Shown here: one piece after another, positions 23,662-31,978 of the stretch
How positions within the stretch are numbered: position 1 is the first letter of the stretch
How the letters are laid out: every line of letters begins with the position of its first letter
Source of the DNA: Pullichristensenella sp002068815
GTDB lineage: Bacteria; Bacillota; Clostridia; Christensenellales; Aristaeellaceae
Direction of reading: 5' to 3'
Length of the DNA stretch: 64,000 nucleotides
Assembly: GCA_040772885.1 (NCBI GenBank)
Contig: JAXGXF010000010.1
Location: 1 to 64,000, forward strand
Translations under genes and position numbers: made by a program
Notes under the pieces: generated by a model
The model's input: only the letters and a program-made list of their open reading frames with translations
Database searches by the model: none
Told to the model about the DNA's origin: nothing

Positions 23662-24219
23662 ATGACGAACTATGAAATGGTGGAACTGCTGCGCAACAAG
23701 GCAAACGTGAGCTACGAGGAGGCCAAGGCGGCGCTCGAGGCGGCGAACTGGGATCTGCTGGACGCGATCGTGCTCCTGGAGCGCGAGGGAAGGGTGCCGG
23801 AGAGCGGCGCCGAGTTTTCGACGAAGCAGCCCAAGAGCGACAAGAAGGACGAGGACGACGGATGCCGCAGGCGCCGCGACCACCGCGCGTTCAAGCAGGG
23901 GATGCACCGGTTCGGGGACTTCTGCCGCCGCGTGCTCCACTACGGAAACCGGAACGACATCGTCGCGTCGAGGAACGGCAAGGAGATCATCTCGCTCCCG
24001 CTGACGGCGTTCGTGATACTGCTGTTCCCGCTGTTCTGGCTGATCGTCGTCCTGATGATCGTCGGACTGTTCCTGGGCGTGCGCTATACCCTCGAGGGCT
24101 CGCATCCTTCCAACGAGAAGGTCAACGAGTACATACACAGGGCGGAGAACGCGGCCGACCGTGTAAAGCACGAATTTCAGAGCGACGGGCAGGAACCCGG
24201 CGGGGACGCGTCGAAATAA
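23662..24219 (+). CDS. UBA-like / DUF4342 membrane protein
   Basis: This 185-aa protein has an N-terminal UBA-like helical domain (MVELLRNKANVSYEEAKAAL, then ANWDLLDAIVLLE). A charged linker, a small domain with RNDIVASRNGKEIISLPL and a hydrophobic segment (about residues 122-145) follow, then a short C-terminal tail. This layout matches DUF4342-type proteins of Firmicutes, often found with envelope-stress or two-component genes. The start ATG 23662 has GGGAGG upstream. The OmpR-type system follows after 33 nt. The molecular role is unknown. Confidence 0.75.
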   Translation: MTNYEMVELLRNKANVSYEEAKAALEAANWDLLDAIVLLEREGRVPESGAEFSTKQPKSDKKDEDDGCRRRRDHRAFKQGMHRFGDFCRRVLHYGNRNDIVASRNGKEIISLPLTAFVILLFPLFWLIVVLMIVGLFLGVRYTLEGSHPSNEKVNEYIHRAENAADRVKHEFQSDGQEPGGDASK

Positions 24220-24252
24220 CAGGCCATTCCCAACACACGGAGGAAATGCGCA

Positions 24253-24942
24253 ATGGCGGAGAAGATACTGATCATCGAGGACGAGGAGAAGCTCGCGCGG
24301 TTTATCGAGCTGGAGCTCAGGCACGAGGGCTATCTCGTCGACAAGGTCGCGGACGGGAGAGCGGGCCTCGAGGCCGCCGAGCGCGGCGACTACGACGTCC
24401 TCCTGCTGGACGTGATGCTCCCCGGGATGAGCGGCATGGAGCTTCTCCGCCGGCTGCGCAGGACAAAGCAAGTCCCCGTCATCATGGTCACCGCGCGCGA
24501 CGCGGTGATCGACAAGGTGACGGGGCTCGACATGGGCGCGGACGACTACATCACGAAGCCCTTTGAAATCGAGGAACTGCTCGCGCGCATACGCGTCGCG
24601 CTCCGCAAGCGCGCGCCCGCGAGCCTGCCGGGGGCGGGGCTTCTCACCTCCGGGCACCTCGCGCTCGACCCGGCGCGGCACACGGTCGCCTACGCGGGCG
24701 AGGAGATACAGCTCACGAGCCGCGAGTTCGACCTTCTGCAGGCGCTGATGGAGAACCGCTCGCTCGTGCTTCGGCGCGAGCAGCTTCTCTCGAAGGTGTG
24801 GGGCTACGACTACATGGGCGAGACGAACGTCGTCGACGTGTACATCCGCTACCTGCGCGCGAAGATCGACGACCGGTTCGGAACGAAATACATCCACACG
24901 GTTCGCGGCGTGGGCTACGTATTCCGCGACGCGGAAGCATGA
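24253..24942 (+). CDS. OmpR/PhoB-family response regulator
   Basis: This 229-aa protein has a receiver domain with the acidic pair ED(9-10), phospho-acceptor Asp53 in LLLDVMLPG and lysine in YITKPFE, then a winged-helix DNA-binding domain ending in IHTVRGVGYVF. GGAGG precedes the ATG. Its stop overlaps the start of the histidine kinase, its cognate sensor. Confidence 0.92.
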   Translation: MAEKILIIEDEEKLARFIELELRHEGYLVDKVADGRAGLEAAERGDYDVLLLDVMLPGMSGMELLRRLRRTKQVPVIMVTARDAVIDKVTGLDMGADDYITKPFEIEELLARIRVALRKRAPASLPGAGLLTSGHLALDPARHTVAYAGEEIQLTSREFDLLQALMENRSLVLRREQLLSKVWGYDYMGETNVVDVYIRYLRAKIDDRFGTKYIHTVRGVGYVFRDAEA

Positions 24943-26225
24943 GCGAAAGCCGCCGCGTGACCTCGACCGCCCGGAGCATCAAGCGGTTCTGGACCCTCCG
25001 GCTGATTCGGCTGTTTCTCTGGCTGGACGTATTGCTGATTGCGCTCGCCGCGGTCGGCTTTGCGCATTTCCACGAGCGCGCGGCACTGGGCGATCAATGG
25101 CGGTTTGACATCTCGCGCGAATACAGCCTCGCGGAGGAGGGCGATTTGCTCGCGCGCGTGCGCTTCTCGAAATACGCGTTCTCCGCCCCGGGCGGCGAGC
25201 GGTTCGAGGTGGCCGTCCAGCCGTTCTACGACGCGGCGCACCCGCTCGCGCGCATCCTCCTGATCGCCGAGGCGCTCTCGGTGCTCGGGCAGGTGTTCTT
25301 CGGCGGCCGGCGCGCGCGCAGGCTCCTCCGGCCGCTCAACGAGATGGCGCGCGCGACGCGGGCGCTCTTGGAAAGGCAGCAGGCGTACGAGAGCGCGCAG
25401 CCGGCGGTCGACGATGAGAAATTGCACGAGCTCGAGGACCGGATCAAGTCGATGCGCCCGGAGGAGAAATTGCACACCGGCGACCGCGACCTCGAGGGGC
25501 TCGAGGGCGCCGTCAACAACCTGCTGACGCGGCTGCACGAGTCGTACCGGCAGCAGGGGCAGTTCGTGTCCGACGCGTCGCACGAATTGCGAACGCCGAT
25601 CGCCGTCATCCAGGGCTACGCCGGCATGCTCGACCGCTGGGGGAAGAGCGACGAGAAGATCCTGGACGAGTCGATCGCCGCGATCAAGTCCGAGAGCGAG
25701 TATATGAAAAAGCTCGTCGACCAGCTGCTGTTCCTCGCGCGCGGCGACATGGGCAGGAGCAAGCTCGACTTGAAGCGCGTGAACGTCTCCGAGCTCGTCA
25801 AGGAGGTCTACGAGGACTCGATCCTGATCGACCGCGCGCACGACTGGCGGATCGACACCGAGCCGGACGTCGCCGCGACCGCCGACCACGACATGCTCAA
25901 GCAGTGCGCGCGCGTGCTCGCCGACAACGCCGCGAAGTATACCCCGGAGGGCGGCATGATCCGGCTGCGCGCCCGGCGGGGCGACAGGGGCGAGGCGCTG
26001 ATCGAGGTGCAGGACTCCGGCATCGGCATCAAGCGCGAGGACGTGAAGCGCGTGTTCGATCGCTTCTACCGCTCCGACCCCGCCCGCACCAGAAACAGCG
26101 GCGGCACCGGGCTCGGGCTCTCGATCGCGAAGTGGATCGCCGAGAGCCACGGGGGGCACCTCGAAGTGCTCTCGCGCGAGGGGATCGGCACGCGGTTCAC
26201 GGTCGTCCTTCCGCCCGCGAAATGA
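24939..26225 (+). CDS. Sensor histidine kinase (EnvZ/BaeS-type)
   Basis: This 428-aa protein has two membrane segments (about residues 25-45 and 105-125) flanking a short extracellular domain of about 60 residues, a linker, the H-box SDASHELRTP with phospho-acceptor His215, and an ATPase domain with DNAAKYTPEG, DSGIGIKRED and GGTGLGLSI. It starts by ATGA overlap with the response regulator. The small sensor domain suggests detection of an envelope or membrane signal. No target gene is evident. Confidence 0.9.
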   Translation: MSESRRVTSTARSIKRFWTLRLIRLFLWLDVLLIALAAVGFAHFHERAALGDQWRFDISREYSLAEEGDLLARVRFSKYAFSAPGGERFEVAVQPFYDAAHPLARILLIAEALSVLGQVFFGGRRARRLLRPLNEMARATRALLERQQAYESAQPAVDDEKLHELEDRIKSMRPEEKLHTGDRDLEGLEGAVNNLLTRLHESYRQQGQFVSDASHELRTPIAVIQGYAGMLDRWGKSDEKILDESIAAIKSESEYMKKLVDQLLFLARGDMGRSKLDLKRVNVSELVKEVYEDSILIDRAHDWRIDTEPDVAATADHDMLKQCARVLADNAAKYTPEGGMIRLRARRGDRGEALIEVQDSGIGIKREDVKRVFDRFYRSDPARTRNSGGTGLGLSIAKWIAESHGGHLEVLSREGIGTRFTVVLPPAK

Positions 26226-26235
26226 TCGATTGCGC

Positions 26236-26264
26236 TTGACAGGGGTGGAAACTTCCGGTACAAT
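26236..26264 (+). promoter_or_regulatory. Promoter of the glycine cleavage operon leader
   Basis: TTGACA (26236-26241), a 17-nt spacer and TACAAT (26259-26264). It gives a leader of about 515 nt before gcvT that includes repeat A copy 3 and the glycine riboswitch. Confidence 0.75.
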
Positions 26265-26272
26265 ATGTTTAG

Positions 26273-26439
26273 GGCAATCCCTGATTTATTCGGCGGCAGG
26301 CTTGCCGGTCGCTTTTCCGCTCCCACTGTGTCGCTCGCGCGGTCAACGTAGCTCCGCACCGCTACGCCTCCCTTGCGGCTCCTTGTGGGGGCGAAAAATC
26401 GCCTCGGCAATCCACCACCTCATACAATCAGTGCTTGCC
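26273..26439 (+). repeat. Dispersed intergenic repeat A, copy 3
   Basis: This 167-bp copy aligns with 2725-2888 over its whole length and with 1-75. It begins GGCAATCC, contains TTCGGCGGCAGGCTTGCCGG and ends TGCTTGCC. It is inserted between the operon promoter and the glycine riboswitch. Its internal stem CGTAGC/GCTACG corresponds to GCCGTAG/CTACGGC of copy 2, so pairing is kept although bases differ. Confidence 0.85.
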
Positions 26440-26473
26440 CAGGGGTGCGTGAAAACTTCACATATTTCGTGCG

Positions 26474-26726
26474 ATGGTTCCGGGAGAGACCGAAAGGCGC
26501 CGAAGGGGCATGCGCAGACAACTCTCAGGCAAAAGGACCGGAACCGGACGAGACTCTGGAAAGCCGCGGGTCAAGTTCCATAGCGGACGGATCGTCGTGC
26601 GGCACCGAAGAAGCAATCCCCGCCGGGGGGCGAACCTTTCGCCGGGGGCGAACCTTTCGCAGGGGGCGAACCTTTCGCCGGGGGCGAACCTTTCGCAGGG
26701 GAGAATCTTTCAGGTCTAGGACAGAG
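26474..26726 (+). promoter_or_regulatory. Tandem glycine riboswitch with expanded second aptamer
   Basis: Aptamer 1 shows the class signatures GGGAGAGACC, GGCGCCGAAGGGGCA, CTCTCAGGCAAAAGGACCG and GAGACTCTGGAAAG. Aptamer 2 shows GCACCGAAGAAGCAA and AATCTTTCAGG followed by GGACAGAGG. Between those two motifs, in the variable P3 arm, lie four tandem 18-nt repeats. A terminator follows directly, and the next genes are gcvT-H-PA-PB. Glycine binding should therefore switch the operon on. Confidence 0.92.
26626..26697 (+). repeat. Four tandem 18-nt hairpin repeats inside glycine aptamer 2
   Basis: The unit GGGGGCGAACCTTTCGCM repeats exactly four times (26626, 26644, 26662, 26680). The last base alternates C, A, C, A, suggesting duplication of a 36-bp dimer. 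Each unit can fold as GGCGAA/TTCGCC with a CCT loop. The array is in the P3 arm of the second aptamer. Confidence 0.95.
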
Positions 26727-26759
26727 GCGCGCGTGTTTGGCGTGCCTTGGTCCTTTTTT
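26718..26759 (+). terminator. Riboswitch expression-platform terminator
   Basis: AGGAC plus AGGCGCGC pairs with GCGTGCCT plus GTCCT around a small loop, followed by six T residues (26754-26759). Part of the left arm overlaps the end of aptamer 2, so aptamer folding and terminator folding are alternatives. Confidence 0.85.
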
Positions 26760-26785
26760 ATTTGTTGAGAGGGGTGTGTTGAAAC

Positions 26786-27856
26786 ATGGAGCGAAAGACG
26801 CCGCTGTACGCGCTGCACGAATCGCTCGGCGGCAGGATCGTGCCGTTCGCGGGCTACCTTCTGCCGGTGCAGTACCCGTCCGGGGTCATCCACGAGCACA
26901 TGGCGGTGCGCGAGCGCGCCGGGGTGTTCGACGTGTCGCACATGGGCGAGGTGCTCTTCGAGGGACCGGAGGCGCTCGGCGCGCTGAACCGGCTGATGGC
27001 GAACGACCTCTCCGGCATGTACGACGGGCAGGTGCGCTACTCGCCGATGCTGAACGAGGAGGGCGGCATCGTCGACGACCTCGTCGTCTGCCGGTTCTCC
27101 GAGACGCGCTACATGGCCGTCGTCAACGCCGCGAACCGCGAAAAGGACGTCGCATGGATGCGCGCGCACCTCGAGGGAAATGTCCAAATGACCGACGTAT
27201 CCGACGACTGGGCGCAGATCGCGCTGCAGGGGCCGCGGTCGAAGGACATTTTGCTCACACTGACCGACGAGGCGCTGATCCCGAAGAAGTACTACAGCTT
27301 CACGCCCGGGGCCGAGGTCGCGGGCATTGCGTGCATCCTCTCGCGCACCGGCTACACCGGCGAACTCGGCTACGAACTGTATACGAAGCCCGCCGATGCG
27401 GAAGCTATGTTCCGGGCGCTGCGCGAAGCCGGCGCGGAGCCGTGCGGCCTCGGCGCGCGCGACACGCTCCGGCTCGAGGCGGGCATGCCGCTCTACGGCC
27501 ACGAGATGACCGACGACATCTCGCCCCTCGAGGCCGGGCTTGCGTGGGCGGTCAAGCCCGAGCACGCGTTCATCGGCCGCGAGCCGATGCTTCGGCGCGG
27601 GACGCCGCGCGCGCGCGTGGGGCTCAAGATCACCGGCAAGGGCATCGCGCGCGAGGGGCAGGACGTGTTTCTTGCGGACGAGAAGATCGGCGCCGTCACG
27701 AGCGGCACGCACCTTCCGTACCTCGGCGGCGCGTACGCGATGGCGCTGGTAAGCAGCGAGCACGCGCAGATCGGCACGGTGCTCGACGTCGACGTCCGCG
27801 GCAGGCGCGTTTCCGCGGAGATCGTGCCGCTTCCGTTCTATAAGAGACAGAAATAA
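26786..27856 (+). CDS. gcvT: Glycine cleavage system T protein (aminomethyltransferase)
   Basis: This 356-aa protein has the folate-binding GcvT pattern: RAGVFDVSHMGEV, GGIVDDLVVCRF, SRTGYTGELGYELY and the C-terminal SGTHLPYLGGAYAMALV. It transfers the methylene carbon of glycine from the H protein to tetrahydrofolate and releases ammonia. It is the first gene of the riboswitch-controlled operon and is followed by gcvH after 15 nt. Confidence 0.95.
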   Translation: MERKTPLYALHESLGGRIVPFAGYLLPVQYPSGVIHEHMAVRERAGVFDVSHMGEVLFEGPEALGALNRLMANDLSGMYDGQVRYSPMLNEEGGIVDDLVVCRFSETRYMAVVNAANREKDVAWMRAHLEGNVQMTDVSDDWAQIALQGPRSKDILLTLTDEALIPKKYYSFTPGAEVAGIACILSRTGYTGELGYELYTKPADAEAMFRALREAGAEPCGLGARDTLRLEAGMPLYGHEMTDDISPLEAGLAWAVKPEHAFIGREPMLRRGTPRARVGLKITGKGIAREGQDVFLADEKIGAVTSGTHLPYLGGAYAMALVSSEHAQIGTVLDVDVRGRRVSAEIVPLPFYKRQK

Positions 27857-27871
27857 GAGGAGGGCGTTTTC

Positions 27872-28258
27872 ATGGCACACATTCCTTCGGAGCTTCTCTA
27901 CGCCAAATCGCACGAGTGGGTCAAGTTTCTGAGCGACGACACGGCGCTCGTCGGCATCACGGACTTCGCGCAGGCAAGCCTCGGCGACATCGTGTTTGTG
28001 AACCTGCCCGAGGCCGGCGCGGAGGTCGTCGCGGGCGAGGTCGCGACCGACGTCGAGAGCGTCAAGGCGGTCGCGGACATCGTGAGCCCCGTCAGCGGCA
28101 CGGTTTCGCGCGCGAACGCCGAGCTCGAGGGCGCGCCCGAGGCGATCAACGAGCGCCCGTACGACGCGTGGATCTTCGAGGTCTCGGGCATCACCGGCCG
28201 CGAAGAGCTGCTCGACGCCGCGCAGTACGGGAAGTTCTGCGCCGAGGAGGAAGCATAG
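27872..28258 (+). CDS. gcvH: Glycine cleavage system H protein
   Basis: This 128-aa protein has the lipoyl-domain pattern, with the modified lysine at position 65 in VESVKAVADI, and SHEWVKF near the N-terminus. It shuttles the aminomethyl group between the P, T and L proteins. No lipoamide dehydrogenase or lipoate ligase gene is in the window. AGGAGGG lies upstream of the ATG. Confidence 0.95.
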   Translation: MAHIPSELLYAKSHEWVKFLSDDTALVGITDFAQASLGDIVFVNLPEAGAEVVAGEVATDVESVKAVADIVSPVSGTVSRANAELEGAPEAINERPYDAWIFEVSGITGREELLDAAQYGKFCAEEEA

Positions 28259-28260
28259 AG

Positions 28261-29571
28261 ATGGGAAGCTATGTCCCCTCGACCGAAGAAGAGCGGCTCG
28301 AGATGCTCCGCGCGATCGGGCTCGAGCGGATGGACGAGCTGTTCGCGAGCGTCCCGGAGCCGCTTCGCGTGGAAACCCTGAACCTCGACCGCGGGCTCTC
28401 GGAGCTCGAATTGCAGAGGGAGATGCGGTACATCGCCGGCAGGAACCGCGTCTTCCGGTCGATCTTTCGCGGCGCGGGCGCGTATAACCACTACATACCC
28501 GCGGTCGTGAAGTCCGTCGCGGCGAAGGAGCGGTTTCTGACGACGTACACGCCGTATCAGGCGGAATTGAGCCAGGGCGTGCTGCAGTCGATCTTCGAGT
28601 ACCAGACGATGATCGCGGAGCTGACCGGCATGGACGCCTCGAACGCCTCCGTCTACGACGGCGCGACCGCGGCGGCCGAGGCCGTCAACATGCTCGTCGA
28701 CGGCAAGCGCCGCGTCGCGCTCGTGTCCGAGGGCGTGCATCCGATGACCATCGAGACGCTCAAGACCTACGCCGACGGGCCCGGCGTCGAAATCCGGCTC
28801 GTCCCGCTGAAGGACGGGCGCACCGACCTCGACGCGCTCAAGGGGATGCTCTGCGACAGTTGCGCGTGCGTGCTCGTGCAGTCGCCGAACTTCTTCGGGC
28901 TGATCGAGGACGCCGAGGCCGCCGCGAACATCGCGCACGAAAGGCGCGCGAAGCTGATCTTGAGCATGAACCCGACCGCCTGCGCGCTGTACAAATCCCC
29001 GGGCGAGCTCGGCGCGGATGTCGCCGTCGGCGAGGGGCAGCCGCTCGGGCTCCCGCTGTCGTTCGGCGGCGCGTACCTCGGCTTCATGGCGTGCAAGGCG
29101 CCGCTTCTTCGAAAACTCCCCGGCCGCATCGTCGGCCGGACGACCGACCGGGACGGAAAGCGCGCGTTCGTCCTGACGCTGCAGGCGCGCGAGCAGCACA
29201 TCCGCCGCGAGAAGGCGAGCTCGAACATCTGCTCGAACCAGGCGCTGTGCGCGATGACCGCTGCGGCGTACATGGCGGCTCTGGGCGCGAGCGGCCTCAC
29301 GGAGGTCGCGAGCCAGTGCCATGCGAAGGCCGCGTACCTGCGCGAGAAGCTCGCCGAAGTCGGCCTGAAACCCATCCATGAGGGCGAATTCTTCCACGAG
29401 TTCGCGACCGAATGCCCGATCGACCCGGAGAAGCTGCTCTGCGCGCTCGCGGACCGGGGCATCTTGGGCGGCCTGCCGGTCGAGGGAGGCATCCTCTGGT
29501 GCGCGACGGAGATGAACAGCCGCGAGGACATCGACGAGGTCGCGGCGGCTGTCGGGGAGGTGCTTCAATGA
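28261..29571 (+). CDS. gcvPA: Glycine dehydrogenase (decarboxylating) subunit 1
   Basis: This 436-aa protein has the N-terminal P-protein half signatures: YVPSTEEERLEML, YTPYQAELSQGVLQSIFEYQ, MDASNASVYDGATAAAEA and QAREQHIRREKASSNICSNQ. It partners GcvPB to form the PLP-dependent glycine decarboxylase. The split into two subunits is typical of Firmicutes. Its stop overlaps the gcvPB start by ATGA. Confidence 0.95.
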   Translation: MGSYVPSTEEERLEMLRAIGLERMDELFASVPEPLRVETLNLDRGLSELELQREMRYIAGRNRVFRSIFRGAGAYNHYIPAVVKSVAAKERFLTTYTPYQAELSQGVLQSIFEYQTMIAELTGMDASNASVYDGATAAAEAVNMLVDGKRRVALVSEGVHPMTIETLKTYADGPGVEIRLVPLKDGRTDLDALKGMLCDSCACVLVQSPNFFGLIEDAEAAANIAHERRAKLILSMNPTACALYKSPGELGADVAVGEGQPLGLPLSFGGAYLGFMACKAPLLRKLPGRIVGRTTDRDGKRAFVLTLQAREQHIRREKASSNICSNQALCAMTAAAYMAALGASGLTEVASQCHAKAAYLREKLAEVGLKPIHEGEFFHEFATECPIDPEKLLCALADRGILGGLPVEGGILWCATEMNSREDIDEVAAAVGEVLQ

Positions 29572-30998
29572 AGCTGCTGTTTGAAAAGAGCGTCCCAGGG
29601 CGCGCTCTCTCGATCCTGCCGCCGCTCGACGTGCCGGAGGCGCCGGTTCCGGAAAACCTCCTTCGCGCGGAGAAACCGCGGCTCCCCGAGATCTCCGAAA
29701 ACGACCTGAGCCGCCACTATGCCGCGCTGGAAAGGCGCGCGTTCGGCGTCTGCGACGGCTTCTATCCGCTGGGCTCCTGCACGATGAAATACAACCCGAA
29801 GGTCAACGAGCAAATGGCCGCGCTCGACGGCTTCGCCCGGGCGCATCCGCTGCAGGGGGAACAATACGCGCAGGGCTGCCTCGAGGTGCTGTTCCGCGCC
29901 GAGCAGATTCTCAAAGAAGTCACCGGCATGGACGCGGTGACGTTCCAGCCGGCGGCGGGCGCGCACGGCGAATTGCTGGGGCTTTTGCTGATCAACGCGT
30001 ACCACCGCGATCGGGGCGACACAAAGCGCAAAAAGGTGCTCGTCCCGGATTCCGCGCACGGCACGAACCCGGCGTCCGCGACGATGGCGGGGCTCGAGGT
30101 GATCTCGATCCCGTCGACCGCGAGCGGGCGCGTCGATCTCGAGGCGCTGAAAAGGGCGGCGGGGGAGGACACCGCGGGGCTGATGCTCACGAACCCGAAC
30201 ACGCTCGGCATATTCGACGAGAACATCCAGGAGATCACGAGGATCGTGCACGACGCGGGCGGGCTCTGCTACTACGACGGCGCGAACCTGAACGCGATTC
30301 TGGGCGTCGCGCGGCCCGGCGACATGGGCTTCGACGTCGTGCACCTGAACCTGCACAAGACGTTCTCGACCCCGCACGGCGGCGGCGGCCCCGGCAGCGG
30401 CCCGGTCGGCGTGAAGGCGATTTTGAAGGATTTCCTGCCGCGCGACCAGGTTGCCAAGACCGACGACATGTTCCGCTTCTTCGATCCCCCGAAGAGCGTC
30501 GGGCGCGTGAAGGCGTTCTACGGCAACTTCTCGGTCGTCGTGCGCGCGCTCTCCTACATGCTGACGCTGGGCGCGGAGGGCATGCGCGAGGTCGCCGAGG
30601 GCGCGGTGCTGAACGCGAACTACATGCTCAAAAAGCTCGTCCCCGCGTACGAGCCCGCGCAGCCGGGCCTGTGCATGCACGAATTCGTGCTGACGCTGGA
30701 AAAGTTGAAGGCCGAGACCGGCGTGTCCGCGCTCGACGTCGCGAAGGCGATGGTCGACCGCGGCATGCACGCGCCGACGATGTATTTCCCGCTGATCGTC
30801 CACGAGGCGCTGATGGTCGAGCCGACCGAGACCGAGTCCCGCGAGACGCTCGACGAGGCCGCGGAGGCGATGCTCGACATCCTCCGGCTCGCGCGCGAGG
30901 ACCCGCAGAAATTGCACGACGCGCCGGTCACGACGCCCGTCAACCGCCTCGACGAGGTCGGCGCGGCGAGGAATCCGGTGCTCCGGTATCAATTCTAA
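29568..30998 (+). CDS. gcvPB: Glycine dehydrogenase (decarboxylating) subunit 2
   Basis: This 476-aa protein carries the PLP lysine in LNLHKTFSTPHGGGGPG (Lys264), as well as YPLGSCTMKYNPKVNE and LVPDSAHGTNPASATMAG. It is the catalytic C-terminal half of the P protein. It is the last gene of the glycine operon, ending before a hairpin shared with the convergent etfA. Confidence 0.95.
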   Translation: MKLLFEKSVPGRALSILPPLDVPEAPVPENLLRAEKPRLPEISENDLSRHYAALERRAFGVCDGFYPLGSCTMKYNPKVNEQMAALDGFARAHPLQGEQYAQGCLEVLFRAEQILKEVTGMDAVTFQPAAGAHGELLGLLLINAYHRDRGDTKRKKVLVPDSAHGTNPASATMAGLEVISIPSTASGRVDLEALKRAAGEDTAGLMLTNPNTLGIFDENIQEITRIVHDAGGLCYYDGANLNAILGVARPGDMGFDVVHLNLHKTFSTPHGGGGPGSGPVGVKAILKDFLPRDQVAKTDDMFRFFDPPKSVGRVKAFYGNFSVVVRALSYMLTLGAEGMREVAEGAVLNANYMLKKLVPAYEPAQPGLCMHEFVLTLEKLKAETGVSALDVAKAMVDRGMHAPTMYFPLIVHEALMVEPTETESRETLDEAAEAMLDILRLAREDPQKLHDAPVTTPVNRLDEVGAARNPVLRYQF

Positions 30999-31005
30999 AA
31001 TGCGG

Positions 31006-31028
31006 CGGCGGATGAACTTCATCCGCCG
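31006..31028. terminator. Shared hairpin between gcvPB and etfA
   Basis: CGGCGGATGAA (31006-31016) pairs with TTCATCCGCCG (31018-31028), with TCTTTTC on the right. It overlaps the stop codon of the convergent etfA gene. Confidence 0.65.
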
Positions 31029-31978
31029 TCGATCTTTTCAAGCACTTCCTCAAGAAACCTCCCGCAGTCCATCCGCATGCCGTAGTCGGCGTGTTGGAAG
31101 ATCGGCGCGTCCGGGTCGGTGTTGACGGCGACGAGCGTCTCGGCCCCGACGCCGGCCATGTGCTGTATCGCGCCGGAGATGCCGAGCGCGAGGTAGAGCT
31201 TCGGCGAGACGGCCTTGCCGGTCTGCCCGACCTGCCGAAAGTACGGCGCGAGCCCCGCGTCGACGACCGGGCGCGACGCCGACAGCGCGCCGTTGAGCCT
31301 TTCCGCGAGTTTCTCGGCCAAGGCGATGTTTTTCGCGCCGCCGATCCCCATTCCGACGGACACCAGCACGTCGAAGTCGCCGATGTTGAGCGACTTCTCG
31401 CCCGCGATCCGTTCCAGTATCCGGACCGGCGACGCCTCCGCGCCGGGCGCCTCGCGGACGACGACGGCCGGGCGCGCGGGGTCCGGAATCGGCCGGGGGA
31501 ACACCTTCGGCCGGACGGTCGCCATCTGCGGCCGCGCGTCGGGGCAAGTGATCGTCGCGAGCAGGTTCCCGCCGAACGCCGGGCGCGTCTGCAAGAGCAG
31601 CCCGGTCCCCGGGTCGATGTCGAGCCGCGTGCAGTCCGCCGTCAGCCCGGTTCGCAGCTTCGCCGCCGCGCGCGGCGCGAAATTGCGCCCGAACGCGGTC
31701 GCGCCGATCAGCACGATCTCCGGCGCGTATTTTCGGATCAGCCGGGCGAGCTCTGCCGCGTGGCGCAGCTCCTCCGGCGGGTCGAGTTCGCCGCCCTCGA
31801 CGAGCAGCACCCTATCCGCGCCGGACGCCGCGAGCTCCTCGGCGTATTTTTCCACGTCATTTCCGATCAGCACCGCGGTCGCATCGCCGCCGAGCCGCTT
31901 CGCCTCGCCGATCAATTCGTGGCTGACGCCGCGCACGCCCGCGAGCGACCATTCGCAGAACACCCAGATGCCGCCCAT
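31019..31978 (-). CDS. etfA: Electron transfer flavoprotein, alpha subunit
   Basis: This 319-aa protein has a C-terminal FAD-binding domain with VSVGMGIGGAKNIALAEKLAE, FRQVGQTGKAVSPKLYLALG, SGAIQHMAGV and VAVNTDPDAPIF, all standard EtfA signatures. It lacks the extra ferredoxin domain found on some lactate-dehydrogenase-linked EtfA proteins. It starts by ATGA overlap with etfB and is last in the operon oxidase-etfB-etfA. It carries electrons from the FAD oxidase upstream. Confidence 0.92.
   Translation of the reverse strand: MGGIWVFCEWSLAGVRGVSHELIGEAKRLGGDATAVLIGNDVEKYAEELAASGADRVLLVEGGELDPPEELRHAAELARLIRKYAPEIVLIGATAFGRNFAPRAAAKLRTGLTADCTRLDIDPGTGLLLQTRPAFGGNLLATITCPDARPQMATVRPKVFPRPIPDPARPAVVVREAPGAEASPVRILERIAGEKSLNIGDFDVLVSVGMGIGGAKNIALAEKLAERLNGALSASRPVVDAGLAPYFRQVGQTGKAVSPKLYLALGISGAIQHMAGVGAETLVAVNTDPDAPIFQHADYGMRMDCGRFLEEVLEKIDGG

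Noticed and set aside
26626..26697. CRISPR array
   Set aside because: The units are directly abutting 18-nt repeats with no spacers and no cas genes are present.
26373..26768. Open frame with repeated RGRTFR peptide
   Set aside because: It is translated riboswitch and hairpin-repeat DNA; the region matches a glycine riboswitch in sequence and position.
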